From the NCBI GenBank assembly GCA_963681505.1, contig OY811975.1:5199490-5263489 (forward strand): a stretch of DNA of 64,000 nt. The letters run 5' to 3'. This document shows, one piece after another, positions 42,918 to 54,044 of this stretch. Positions within the stretch are counted from its first letter, which is position 1. Every line of letters begins with the position of its first letter. Made by a program: the position numbers and the translations under genes. Origin of the DNA: Eunapius fragilis. Its lineage: Eukaryota > Porifera > Demospongiae > Spongillida > Spongillidae. Under the pieces are notes generated by a model that had not been told where the DNA came from, ran no database searches, and saw only the letters and a program-made list of their open reading frames with translations.

Positions 42918-45560
42918 CTAGGTTACTATTAGGAAGATCTTCAGTATCACCTGACCATTCATCGTCATTTTTATTCTCTTTCCCAATATCTGATGATGCC
43001 ACAGGTGTCCATTGACACTGATGGTGTATGACACACTATTTCGTTTTTGCATGATCACTCTTGGTATCCAACTTTTCTGAAGATATTGCCCCTTTACCCA
43101 TACTGCTTGGCCCACTGAAAATTCATGTTCCCTTGCCCGTTTGTGATGGTACCTTTTCTGTCGTTCTTGAGAGGCCTGTACTTTGACCTCAGGGTTGGGG
43201 TACCCCAAAGTAACAATGAGGTCTGTTTGGTGCCACAAGTCTCCCTCTCAATTTTCTTCCGATTACCCCCGTTGTCGAGTGAGGGGTATGAAAACAGGAC
43301 CTTTGCACCCTTCTCACCAGATCCTTCTCATTGTCTATAGAACTAAAGGCATGATTGATTATTTTCACCAAATGTTCTGCTTCGCCATTGGGGCTTGGAT
43401 AGTAAGGTGCCATTCATTTGTGTTGTAGGATTAAGGTCTTGAATTGGTCACTCGTGAACTGAGAACCATTATCAGTCACAATAATTTCTAGAATATTAAA
43501 ATGTGAAGAAAGAGTCATCAGTGCAGTAATTGTTGTTCCACTTGTAGCCTACTTTAATTAAAATACGTTGAGCCATTTTGTTCTTGTATTGACTAAGCCG
43601 CATCATTCCAAAAAATGGGCCCGCAAAATCAGCATGCAACCGCTGCCATGGTTTGAAGGATTATTCCCAGGGATGCAATGGTGCCAGTGGTGCGTATTAA
43701 GCTCATCAGCCATGGTCTCTCGTTCAATGTCCTTAACTGCAAGCGGATATTCCACCAGCTATGGTCCGTATAGGGCTAGGATATGATCGCTGCCGACATC
43801 TTCTCCCTCTACCTCGGATCCTGTTGAGAGGTATCTCGATAATCCATGCGCATTTCCATGTTTGTGTGTCGGCTTATACACTATATATCGTACTGATATC
43901 CTGTTAAACATAAGGCCCACCTTTGCAATCGTCCTGCAATGACCGCCGGATGAGACAGGCCTCTGTCCATCTCCATAAAGTAGTTTTCTGTAACAGTTCG
44001 TTCAACGATGCACAAATTATCAGCCACCCCTGCCATTAATTTATCATAGTAATTAACAATCCCTTAGATTGCTTCTATCTTCTTTGGACTTGTTCAAATT
44101 CCATTCCTCGAAATCACGTGGCCCAGATATTCAACTGACTCTATCAAAAATTTGCAGACGCAATCGCAAACCAAACGTCTTCATTTATGCAAAAACGCGA
44201 TCTAGGTTCCGGATATTTTCTTCTTTATCGCTTCCGGTGGTCAATATGTCATCCTGGTAACATACCATACCCGACAACCCTTGTAAGATGGTGTCCATCG
44301 CTCTCTACTATAAAAGTTGTGACTTTGACATTATGTATCTCTGGTATTATAAACGCCATACAATAACGAAAGAAGTATTTTTGAAGGTCTTTCTAACTAA
44401 TCATTATAATTTTGTAACCTTTAAAAAAAAATTCCCCAATGCCTCCTTGAATCCAACATAGTGATTTCCGCCCCCCTGGCGATTTTGCATACAGATCATC
44501 TATCTTTGGAATAAAAATGTTATGTATGAATATGTATATCTATACATAGGTTGACTGTTACTTTGAAATCACTGCAAATTCTAACATCCCCATTGCTCTT
44601 GATCACTGGCACCATTGGCGCAGCCCATTCAGAGTGCTAAATGGGCTTGATTACATCTATATAGATTACAGACGTTCATTTACACCTACATAGATTACAG
44701 ATGTTCCATCTCTTGCTCCACTTGTTCCCTCAGTGCATAAGGAACAGGCCTTGGTTTGAAAAACTTCGCCGGGTTTTGCATCCTCCCGCACTCTCACCTT
44801 GGCTGTGATATCCTTCTTCTAATGCTCCCTGTGGCGCCCTTCTGCGACCTTTTACTCTGCAAACAAGGAGCAACAATAGCATGCATTTACACTCTTGTAC
44901 AAACGGGATTTTTTTTAAGCATCCCATGCTCGAATAGTGGAGCCTCCTCTCTCTCGACGACGACCAAAGGTAGCTTCTTGTTATGAGATTCTGCCTTTAC
45001 ATTGACTGTAGTCTCTCCTATGACGTGTAGTTTATCCCGGAATAAGTTTGCAGGATTTTTCTATTTGTTAAAGGAGGATACCCCAGCTTCTCCTGCCATG
45101 ACTTTTTACTCACGAGACTAAATACCAGCTCCCGTGTCAAGCTTCATCTCTATAGTCTCGTACCCAGACCCAGATTCCCAACAGTTGCGGATGGATTACA
45201 TCACCGCTACGTGGCTTTCCACGTAGCGGTGATGTAATCCATCCGCAGCTGTTGGGAATCTGGGTCTGGGTACGAGACTATCATCTCTAGTGGTTCAATT
45301 CGACTTCAATCTACAAGCGCTTTCAATCCACAAGCACTTAATTGTTATCCCCATTAACGACGCCGATGTAGTCAAGTTTGTATTCTTTTTCCTCCTGCGG
45401 CTCTTCCACTGGATGTGTTTCCCTTTTTGAAGCGTTTGATTTGCATGCCAGTGCCAAATGTCCAACCCATTTACACTTGTGACACTGGGCCCCTCAATAT
45501 GGTCAACTCCATGAATGATGTCCTTTACCCGCGTACTGAGTACAACATTCACCCTTCTCA
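42918..45560 (-). pseudogene. Decayed gypsy element in intron 1: knuckles, protease, RT, integrase
   Basis: Minus-strand order: a zinc knuckle CHKCKWVGHLALAC (about 45487-45446) after a degraded first knuckle; a protease start with LDTGAG (about 45145-45125), split by the 128-base hairpin; RT with [20 protein letters not shown] and DFKVTVN (about 44635-44555); integrase DNGSQFTSDQF (about 43475-43440) and YYPSPNGEAEHLVKI (about 43405-43360); and an integrase tail VGQAVWVKGQYLQKSWIPRV (about 43120-43060). There are numerous stops. It lies antisense within the Kelch-Roc gene and is not part of it. Confidence 0.8.
45153..45280. mobile_element. 128-base hairpin element with exact 9-base target duplication
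   Basis: Nearly perfect palindrome: TAGTCTCGTACCCAGACCCA inward to CCGCTACGTGG, loop CTTT, and back. TCATCTCTA flanks both sides (45144-45152 and 45281-45289). It interrupts the protease-coding stretch of the surrounding gypsy element. Part of the same sequence, GCGGTGATGTAATCCA, also occurs at 22768. Confidence 0.85.
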
Positions 45561-45874
45561 GCGACTCGTGATTTTTTAATTGAAGCTGGTTTCTTTACTG
45601 TATTAACGGCCGACATTTCAGACCCTTCCAGCCTTGAATTTGTTTGATTCTCCTTGAAATCTGTAGCTCCTCATTCCACCACCTCCTGTGATATCTCGCT
45701 CAGCTGTTAAATTTGCTTCAGACAATGCATGGACGCATTTGTATATTTGTAGCAATTAGCCCACATGCTCAATGCAACATTTCTAACCATGATGGTGGCT
45801 TCTACCTATCTGGTTTTAAGAGACTCAGTGGCTCTGAATGCGCCCACTTCAAAATCCTTGAAGGAACTACAGAA

Positions 45875-46040
45875 AGGGCATTGCAAGCCTACGAGACTGT
45901 TCATCGCTGAGCGCTTCCAACTTTCACCGCAGAAGTCAACTCCAGGAAAAATTATGGCGCAATACATGGCAGTGCTTCGAAGGTTGGCAAAAACAAGCCA
46001 GTTTGGACAATTTCTGAACAATGCATTCTTTTCGTTCTTC
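45875..46040 (+). pseudogene. Gypsy gag fragment in + orientation
   Basis: Reads AERFQLSPQKSTPGKIMAQY then MAVLRRLAKTSQFGQFLNNA, matching the capsid-end motif (RF, GE-x-AQYMAxLRxLA, FG-x-FL). It points opposite to the pol of the adjoining minus-strand element. Confidence 0.5.
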
Positions 46041-46139
46041 TTTGAACAGAGGTATATTATCTTTGCTTTGACGTCGTTGATCAGTAAATATTGGGCTATT
46101 CCATTATTTAACTATGCACCCCTATGGATGGAAACTAAC

Positions 46140-46830
46140 TAGTATATAAAACCACCCCACCACCCCGGGACACGATTTGTTATATCTACACCCTCCCCTC
46201 CCCCCCGGGACAGGTTTTTAAATATCCCCTGGACAGGCTTCTAGTTGGTTACGTTTCACTTGGACAAGCTATGTTATACCTGTAACCCCCCCCCCCCCCC
46301 CTGGTTACACTACACACCCCCTTGGGTCATATTTCCAACCCCCCCCCCTCCCCAGGACAACCTTATGTTATGCAAGCTAACCATCTGGGACAGGCAGTAA
46401 TGCTCCCTGAACAATGTCATGTGTCCAAACACACACACACACCCTCCCGGGACACCATTTATTGTCATCTGTAGGGGTGTGAATAGCCCATTCTTCCAGT
46501 CGTTCCGCATATGCGTTGAAATCTTCAGCCCGGGAGTCGAAAGGTTCCAGACTGTGTCCAATGGGTACAATGCCATCCCACCCTAGTCGCCACTTTGTGA
46601 TGTCCTAGATTTTAATCACAATATAAAAAAATAAGCACACTCCCAAATCACCTGAGTGCTACCTTATATATAACTCTCTAAAACCTCTTTCTTGTTTAAT
46701 TTATCTTCATTTGTGAACCAATTATATTTGGTTCTACAAAATCATATCCATACAAAGTAAAATCCATAAGTCACACGGACACAGACACATGCACACACTC
46801 ACATTCATACACAACCTCAGATCAGAGCAA
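46140..46830. other. Intron 1, low-complexity stretch
   Basis: Loose repeats of CCCGGGACA with poly-C runs (46142-46460), then unremarkable sequence. No exon seen. Confidence 0.4.
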
Positions 46831-46836
46831 TTGGTG

Positions 46837-47133
46837 TCATTTAATTCTGTCAGAATGCTCCCTCATGCTTAGTTTGAAATTGGTGGTGTGCTTGGCATAG
46901 TTGATTGTTTGCCTAAAAGAGGTCAGACGACTGTGGGTTTGCTGTCCCCCTACCCTGAGTGTGACTGGAACCAAGGTTACCATTTGGTCAGCCCACACCT
47001 TGACGGTGGTCAAGGTAAGGTGGTTAGGCCAGGGTAAAAGCCAGAAGCGTGCTACCTGCCATTGATGTAAAAACAATAACACCTGTAGCAATACATGTAT
47101 AAGTACAGCCATGGTAAGCAACGCAGCTGGCAT
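46837..47133 (-). CDS. Possible small secreted protein exon
   Basis: An ATG at 47133 starts a strong signal-peptide-like stretch, MPAALLTMAVLIHVLLQVLL then FLHQW. A possible donor CAATGGCAG/GTAGCA follows at about 47063. The open frame continues to 98 residues, including THSRLTSFRQTINYAKHTTN. The family is not recognised. The first 26 codons are duplicated in inverted orientation at 48603-48680. Confidence 0.3.
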   Translation of the reverse strand: MPAALLTMAVLIHVLLQVLLFLHQWQVARFWLLPWPNHLTLTTVKVWADQMVTLVPVTLRVGGQQTHSRLTSFRQTINYAKHTTNFKLSMREHSDRIK

Positions 47134-48680
47134 TTAGCTGGAGTGATTGCAGCCCACACCTACCATCCTTTATATATACATGTGTGACCTGGAACCATAC
47201 CAGGTGCCAATATTTTGGGTACAGTGTGTTAGATGGGGTATGACCAAAAGTGAGGGAATTATTTAAATGGAGACAAGGCTTTCCCAGACATTTAGGCTCA
47301 GAGTAGAATGAAAGTGAGGTTTTCCCAGGGGATACTCCAGGCTAGAATTTAGCTAGGAATTTAGTGTTGCCATGTGCACTTACACACACACACTCACACA
47401 CACAACACACACACACACACCATGGGCAGTCAGTCATTCACACATCAACATCAATGCTTTGCTATTGCAATTTATTTTATTTCTTAATTGTCGACCACAT
47501 AGAAACATTAAACTGTTTTTAGCTGTCATCCTATTCATCACATACTTCTCTTTTGTATTTCCATTGGAGCCGTACCTTTTTCTAAATTGTCTTGTGTATC
47601 AATGTGCACGTTTATGCATGCACACACATACACACCACACACAAGCACTAGCATACACTTGCAACTGCAGTCACATGTTTTTTGTTTGTGAAAAGCTCTG
47701 GCAATTTACCAATTACCAACAGGTCTCTTGTGGCCACTTGCACTTTTAGACATATGCATGCACATGCACACACACCCACATGCACATGCACGCACATTCA
47801 TGTATACACACAGGAGTCATACACATAAACATGGCTTTGGCAGTCATCCATCACCCACACACATGCACACACGCACACACATACAAACAAACACAGAACT
47901 GGCCTCTGCTTCGTGTTGAATTATTATGCAATTTCCCTGTTGTCTCTTGTTGCTATGAGTACATTTAGATGTGAGCCTGCACTACAAGAATGCACACATG
48001 CACACATACTCACACACGCACACACACACAAACAAACAAACAAACACGCACACTCACACAAACAAACGCACGCACATACACAAGTGCAAACCTGCACCCA
48101 CTCTTGTTGACACCATCCTGCTTGGTACACTCACACTTGTACCTCCACCATTAGAGCCTGTTAGTCCTTAATTCCTCATGGCTCTAGACCTGTCCACCAC
48201 CTATCCAAACCCCTAACACTATACACAGCATGGCTGCCCAGTCTACAAAGATTTATGACACCATTTATTGTGATCTGGGGTGAGTGTTGCCACTTGTTGC
48301 TGAATTCTATGGACAGAGGCATCAGTTATAGACTGGCCTCTGCTTCACCTCCTTACACGTAGCTAATTACACTAAACTCCTAGCTAAATTCTAGCCTGGA
48401 GTATCCCCTGGGAAAACCTCACTTTCATTCTACCCTGAGCCTAAATGTCTGGGAAAGCCTTGTCTCCATTTAACTAATTCCCTCACTCTTGGTCATACCC
48501 CATCTAACACACTGTCCCCAAAATATTGACACCTGGTATGGTTCCAGGTCACACATGTATATATAAAGGATGGTAAGGGTGGGCTGCAATCACTCCAGCT
48601 AAATGCCAGCTGTGTTGCTTACCATGGCTGTACTTATACATGTACTGCTACAGGTGTTATTGTTTTTACATCAATGGAGA
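47063..48680. repeat. Inverted repeat, about 310-base arms around a CA-rich centre
   Basis: Left arm about 47063-47370 and right arm about 48372-48680 are reverse copies at high identity; both contain the signal-peptide stretch and ACACCTGTAGCAATACATGT-like sequence. The 1.0 kb between is dominated by CA-rich microsatellite runs. The right arm ends in a poly-G run (48680-48701). Confidence 0.75.
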
Positions 48681-48699
48681 GGGGGGGGGGGGGGGGGGG

Positions 48700-49440
48700 G
48701 GTGCATGTTTGATATATATCTGTGCGTGTGCAGAAGTCAAAAAGGAAGGGTTGCGTTTCAGATTAAGCTAGTCCTAGACACCGTGCACTTTCATGCTCTG
48801 TAGCGTTGCGCACGCATAAATGAGTTGAAACTCAAGCAGTTTGACCGAGCCAACACGCTCGATAGGCCTACAGAGTACATACCGTGTTGCGCAGGTTGAT
48901 GGCAGCTGAATCCATGTACTACGAATCATCAGCTATGTTGAAGAAGCCATGAAGGGGAACAGAACCAGACGTTTGCAAGAAGCCGTATTTGTTGTATAGT
49001 GTATAAATGGGCGGAGACATAGTTATTTAACAGGAAGTAATTGCATTTCATATCCTCGATGCCAGTCGTAATAGGTATATGGCGCGAAACGACCGGGAAA
49101 TATGCAATTACTTTGCACAGTTGTATCCCCGTAACGGATAAAGAAAAAAATTAACAAACAGAACAAATCAATAGATACAGGATCCCTCTACGTACAAACC
49201 AAACTAGGAGTGAATCGAATTTTCCTGCCGAAAGATCGGGTTTGAACCGCAAGGGGTATCGGACGTTGTAACACTGGCAGGAAGCAAATGCAAGCCCCTG
49301 AAATACAATTGACCATATAGAAATGGTGTAGTATGAAGTGTTGAAAAAAGGAAGTCAATAGCGTTTAGCGTTCCGAAGTTATAGCGATTCAAACGTGAGT
49401 CATTTTTATAACTTTTAAAAAATATAGCGAAGGCTCATTT
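48700..49440. other. Intron 1, no exon seen
   Basis: No repeat or coding structure recognised. A GGTTCAAACCC phrase near 49240 (minus) resembles a tRNA B box, but no cloverleaf can be drawn. Confidence 0.4.
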
Positions 49441-49454
49441 TGTCGGAAACTGAC

Positions 49455-49456
<2 letters not shown>

Positions 49457-49486
<30 letters not shown>
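49457..49486. repeat. (AT)n microsatellite
   Basis: About 15 AT units in intron 1, 150 bases before the second Kelch exon. Confidence 0.85.
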
Positions 49487-49629
49487 CTACGCATGCGCAT
49501 CAATAACACATGCAGTGACATGACACATATATGTGCACAGTCATGGCCACCATACATGCACACATGCTTTGTTATGGTGTTATCCATCTCTTATTCTCCA
49601 CATAAAACATCCCTGCACACATTGGTTAG

Positions 49630-50007
49630 ACTACTGCTGACAAACTATCGTCTATCTGGAAAAAGCTACCAGATGTACCATACAGTCGGTCGTCTGCATG
49701 TGTGGTTGATGGTGTGCTCCTTGCCATTGGAGGGAAGCACAAGGATGGATCAGATACCTCTGCCATCTTTGCCTTCCACCATTCTGATCAGAAGTGGCAG
49801 CATGTTGGAGACATGCCATTTAAGTGTTCCATGGTGAACACACTACTGTCAGGAGGGAGGCTGTTTGTGGTCGATGGGATGAACAAGCATGTGATGGAGA
49901 TTACTGTGGAAGGTTAGTCATGTTGTAATGGAACTGTACAAACCAGAGTTATTTTCAGGTCTGGCTAAGCTCTTCATCCCTCCAAGCCCAAAGGAAGCAG
50001 ATGAAAG
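49630..50007 (+). CDS. Kelch-Roc-COR-Death gene, exons 2 and 3
   Basis: Exon 2 (49630-49912) follows ATTGGTTAG and codes two more Kelch blades: IWKKLPDVPYSRSSACVVDG, LLAIGGKHKDGSDTSAIFAF, and DQKWQHVGDMPFKCSMV with LLSGGRLFVVDGMNKHVMEI. Its donor is GAAG/GTTAGT (phase 1). Intron 2 is 46 bases (49913-49958). Exon 3 (49959-50007) adds LAKLFIPPSPKEADE and ends GAAAG/GTACAT, leaving two bases that complete a codon with the first base of the Roc exon at 50955. This exon pair is missing from the broken paralog. Confidence 0.8.
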
Positions 50008-50339
50008 GTACATGTTATGCTTTGACAGCATGCAGTACTCACTGCTGTGGTCTTTACACAGTCCATTGGTGTGGGTGGATGTCTATTGATATATGTACTA
50101 ACAATCAGTACACATGTCTCCACTATATTTTCCTATACATGCTTCATGTAGGAAATATGTGTATATATGTACTGGTTCTGGTGTACCCACGGCTATCTGC
50201 TCGATGGACTTTGAGATAGACATTTCTAGCACAACTAGGAGGTGCTTTGGCTGGTTAATTTAAGCGTACAACATTTGTTGGCATATATGGACCTGGGATG
50301 TGTGGACGTTAACATTGAGATTAGAAGATACTCGCGCAG

Positions 50340-50458
50340 ATGGCCATTATCATTATTTCACTTGCTATGTCTGCTCTATGGTTTATTGTCATGGTTATGT
50401 GGAGTAAGTGTAGGCAGGCGGTATGCCTTGCCACTGAAGCCAAAACGTGTCAAGCTGG
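50340..50458 (+). CDS. Possible alternative first exon with membrane segment
   Basis: An ATG at 50340 opens MAIIIISLAMSALWFIVMVM followed by WSKCRQAV and ends at the donor CTGG/GTGAGC, leaving two bases in the phase needed by the Roc exon at 50955. A 20-residue hydrophobic stretch followed by Lys/Arg looks like a membrane anchor. Its phase does not fit after exon 3, so it could only be an alternative start. T-rich DNA also makes hydrophobic frames by chance, so this is speculative. Confidence 0.25.
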
Positions 50459-50954
50459 GTGAGCTCTTATTAGGATGCAGCTTTCTGCATGGCTGTACTT
50501 TGGAGACAGGTGACTGTGCATGGCTGTACTTTGGAGACAGGTGACTGGGCAGAGGAGTTCAACTTTGGAGCGGCCACAAAAGAAGAGGTATCCGCACTGT
50601 GAAATTTAGGGCTGTCTTGAATGAACACATGGATCTTTTACAAAACCCAACAAGTGCATTGTCTAGGCGGGACACTGGTTGGATGTCTGAAAGGCCGCTT
50701 TGCTTGATGCTTGTATAAGTGTTGGAACAAACATTAGCTAACAGCTGCGTGGATTTTATACTTAAAATTATAATTTTATTTTTCAAAAGGTGTGTATGAT
50801 ATACGACTGCTGCTTTGTGGCCTGTGTGGGTGTGTGTACATATTGAATGCTCCATCATGTACATCTTGTTATGTTGTCCCATAGCAGTGTCTCTCCATTA
50901 CTCTGTTAATTTGTCAACCTTTTGGTTTAGTGTATTTATTTTCTTATCATTCAG

Positions 50955-53027
50955 ACATCTCTATGAGGAGGCTATGAGGAAGGGATATGTGGAAACGTCA
51001 GTGACCAAGTGTCTCATCCTTGGAGCAGCTGGTGTGGGAAAGACTCACCTCAAACACCTTCTTCTGAAGAAGGACCCTCCAGAGCAACGTGACAGTACAG
51101 GACTGGCTGACATACCTGTTCGAGCTGTATCTTTTTCACGGGCTGGTTTTGGTGAACTTGAAGATGACTGGATCATGGTTCAAAATGATAGTGATCTGAT
51201 GCGTATTATTGGAGATACCATCAAGGGTGATGGTGTAACCATGGCATCATCCTTGAATGATGTGGTTAGCAAGCATCCAAAGATAGCCATTAATAATGAA
51301 CTCAGTGATGGAGCAGGTGCTGACCAAATAACTCCTAACACCATACCTGCTCTTGTCAGCAACACTAAGGATACCACATCTGCAGCAGTCATTGATCAGC
51401 TAATTCGTAATAGTAATCCCTCCTCAGGTGAGTGATAGCTGAGAGCTCACGAGATGACGTAATAATGCACCTTCCACAGGTATAGCCAACAAGAAGCTGT
51501 TCAATATGAAATGGGTACAGTTCATCGACAGTGGTGGTCATCAACAGTACCATGACATCCTTCCATTGTTTGTACAAAACTCAGGTGCGTCAATTTTTGT
51601 GTTCAAGCTGTCAGAAAAACTATCAGAGCATCCCATAATTGAGTACTACGTTGATGGCAAGCGTTTAGGGAAACCATATCAGTCTCCTCTCTCACATGTG
51701 GAGATCCTTAAGCAGTGTATTTCAGCAATGTGTTCGCAGGATGCCCAGCTAGAGGAAGAGAGGGTGGAGAGAGAAGAAGAAGAGGTAGAAGAAGACAGGG
51801 TGAGACGCCCTCTAATCATGGTAGTGGGAACACACTCAGATGAAGCTGGTAAATGTACAGACGAAACCATAGAAGATAAGGATAGACAACTCCTTGGTTT
51901 ACTGAAGGATAACCCTCCTTTACTTTACAAGGGAGAGCAGATGACAAAGGTGATATTTGCTGTCAATGGCCAGGCTCCTGAGGATAATGACAGAGCTGCT
52001 GCCCTAGAAATTAGAAATAAAATAGTGTCCATGTTCCCTAAGTGCATGAAAATGCCAATTGCTTGGTTTATCCTTGAGGTTTCTCTCCGAAAGTCATCCG
52101 ATGATGGCATTCTGAGCCTTAAACAATGTCAAGAGTGTGCCAGGGAGTTGCACATGCAGGGAGATGTATTCTCTGCCGCCTTACGCCATCTTGTCCAGCA
52201 CAATGTGTTCTTGCATTACCCTGAGGTTCCTCAGGTAGTGTTCTGTGACCCTCAGGTAGTCCTCAACAAGGTGAGGGAATTAGTTCAGTACAACCACAAG
52301 CTGAGGCATGACCCAGATGAGAGTGTGGGTGTTGATAGTGATGCAAAGAAGTTTAAGTATCATGGGATTTTGTCAGTGGAACTCTTGAAGAAGTTTCCAA
52401 CACACTACAAAGGAGATCTGTTCACTGAAAAGGATCTTTTGAAAATATTGGTAAATGTTCATGCAATTGCTATGACATCAAAATGTGAGTACTTTATGCC
52501 TGCACTACTGCCTTACCTGAATGATACTGAGGTGTCTAAGTACCTTCAAGAAGACCCCTTGATGATAAGGTTTGCCAATGATGGCGAGCAGAGATGCATT
52601 CCGAGTGGTCTGTTTTGCTACCTCATAGCCTACTTTTTAAACCAATCTACTTGGAAGGTGTCCATGCATAGAAGCATACCGTCCTGCATGCATCGCAACT
52701 GCATTACATTCACTCACACCAAAACTGCAGATATAGTGACCCTTATTGATATTTTCTTCTCTATTGGAGTACATGTTAAGGACCCTTCAATAAAGGCATG
52801 TAGGGAGATAAGGGAGTGTATCCACAGTGGTATCAACCATGCTTTTAGTAAGCTCAAGTACCACAGCCTCAAGTTTGAAGATGCCTTCTTGTGTCCTGGA
52901 GCAAAATGCTTATCGGACTCCCGTCATTTAGCTCGAGTGGTGACTTCAGATTCAATAAAAAAGTGGAACTGTACCATTATAGATTCCCAAAAGGAAGGCC
53001 TGAGTGTGGGTCAGTTGATGTGGCTAG
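50955..53027 (+). CDS. Kelch-Roc-COR-Death gene, exons 4 and 5 (Roc GTPase and COR)
   Basis: Exon 4 (50955-51427) and exon 5 (51480-53027) are separated by a 52-base intron. The Roc GTPase has the P-loop LILGAAGVGKTHLKHLLL in exon 4, FIDSGGHQQYHDILP as the switch II (DxGG) motif at the start of exon 5, and VVGTHSDEAGK as the guanine-specificity motif (the THxD type usual in Roc domains). An acidic Glu/Arg-rich insert (about 51750-51800) precedes the last. After it comes a COR-like region: MKMPIAWFILEVSLRKSSDD, AALRHLVQHNVFLHYPEV and VFCDPQVVLNKVRELVQY. Roc-COR tandems define ROCO proteins, GTPases that often dimerise through COR. The exon runs open for 516 codons and ends at GGCTAG/GTGAGA. 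No kinase domain follows. Confidence 0.85.
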
Positions 53028-53210
53028 GTGAGAGTGCTGTCTCAAAAGAATATACCAGTACATAAGATGAGTGATATCAATGTGTGTGGTAGATGCATGA
53101 ATTAATCACCATATATTTCATCTGTCAGCAGTACATGAGTCCCTGGTGTGTGTTTGTGTGTGAATGTTTTATTCCCATCTGATTGCTTCCTCCCCTTCTT
53201 TCCCTCCCAG

Positions 53211-53656
53211 CTCCTTCTCAGTTGCCGCAACTACAGCCTACACACCTTTCATCCCCCCAACCTCATGGATTACTAGGTATGATGCGGTCCCCATCCTTCA
53301 CTACCCTGCTATGTCCACGTACCCACACCTCCACCCTCTCTACCACCACAGGTCCACCTTCCCTCCCACTGTTGTTGGCTTTCCCTGCTCATGGTACCTC
53401 CATCAACATCATTCAGAAGATAGGTACCAATTACCCCACCTTTGGTGCATTCCTCCTCAATGATATCAATGGGGAAGTAGTGGATGGACTTAGACATGAT
53501 CATCTCTCAAATGTTGAAAACATCACCACAGCAATATTTAAATGGTGGCTTAAAGGGAAGAGCACCACTCCAGTTACATGGAGCTCCCTGGTTATAGTTC
53601 TCAGAACATCCAACCTCCTTACATTGGCAGACCTAATAGAAGCTGTCACCAAGTGA
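53211..53656 (+). CDS. Kelch-Roc-COR-Death gene, exons 6 and 7 (linker and Death domain)
   Basis: Exon 6 (53211-53276) is a 22-codon linker, APSQLPQLQPTHLSSPQPHG. Exon 7 (53352-53656) codes a Death-type six-helix domain to the stop: INIIQKIGTNYPTFGAFLLN, then VENITTAIFKWWLKGKSTTP and VTWSSLVIVLRTSNLLTLAD. The L-x-W-L and TW-x-x-L pattern with a final A-x-L-I-E helix is typical. Both junctions are phase 1. Death domains recruit other Death-domain proteins, so the protein probably couples GTPase-controlled assembly to a signalling platform. If exon 6 were skipped, exons 5 and 7 would still be in phase. Confidence 0.8.
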
Positions 53657-54044
53657 CCCTGAATAAGTGTGTAGAGTGGCTCTATGTATGCTTGTAACCA
53701 TGCATGCTATTCATAAATATACCTATTATTAAACCTATCCCTTAACATATGCATGGCAGAATGCTAAACCTCAATAGCATTTACTCCCAATGCATTACAA
53801 CGCCCACCAGTTGGTAGTAGTTAGTGATGATGATGCAATCACTGTGGTGGAAATCTATGAAACTTCATGACAGTTGCTGAGCAGGTGAGAAGCAGGAAGG
53901 ATTTAGAGCAGACTGGCTTAGGTACCAGCGTAGAAGTGCAAGTGTTCCATAGAAGGTGACCAGATTGGACACCATGGGAGGTTGGAGGGTGGGAGAGGGA
54001 GGGGTGGGAGGGTGTGGCAGATGGTGATGATAGAGGCCACACAC

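Noticed and set aside
49204..49290. Possible tRNA on the minus strand (GGTTCAAACCC resembles a B box)
   Set aside because: No A box at the right distance and no acceptor stem can be formed.
50242..50544. 100-codon hydrophobic open frame
   Set aside because: It joins exon 3 in phase but cannot join the Roc exon in phase; the overlapping frame from 50340 is the better, still speculative, candidate.
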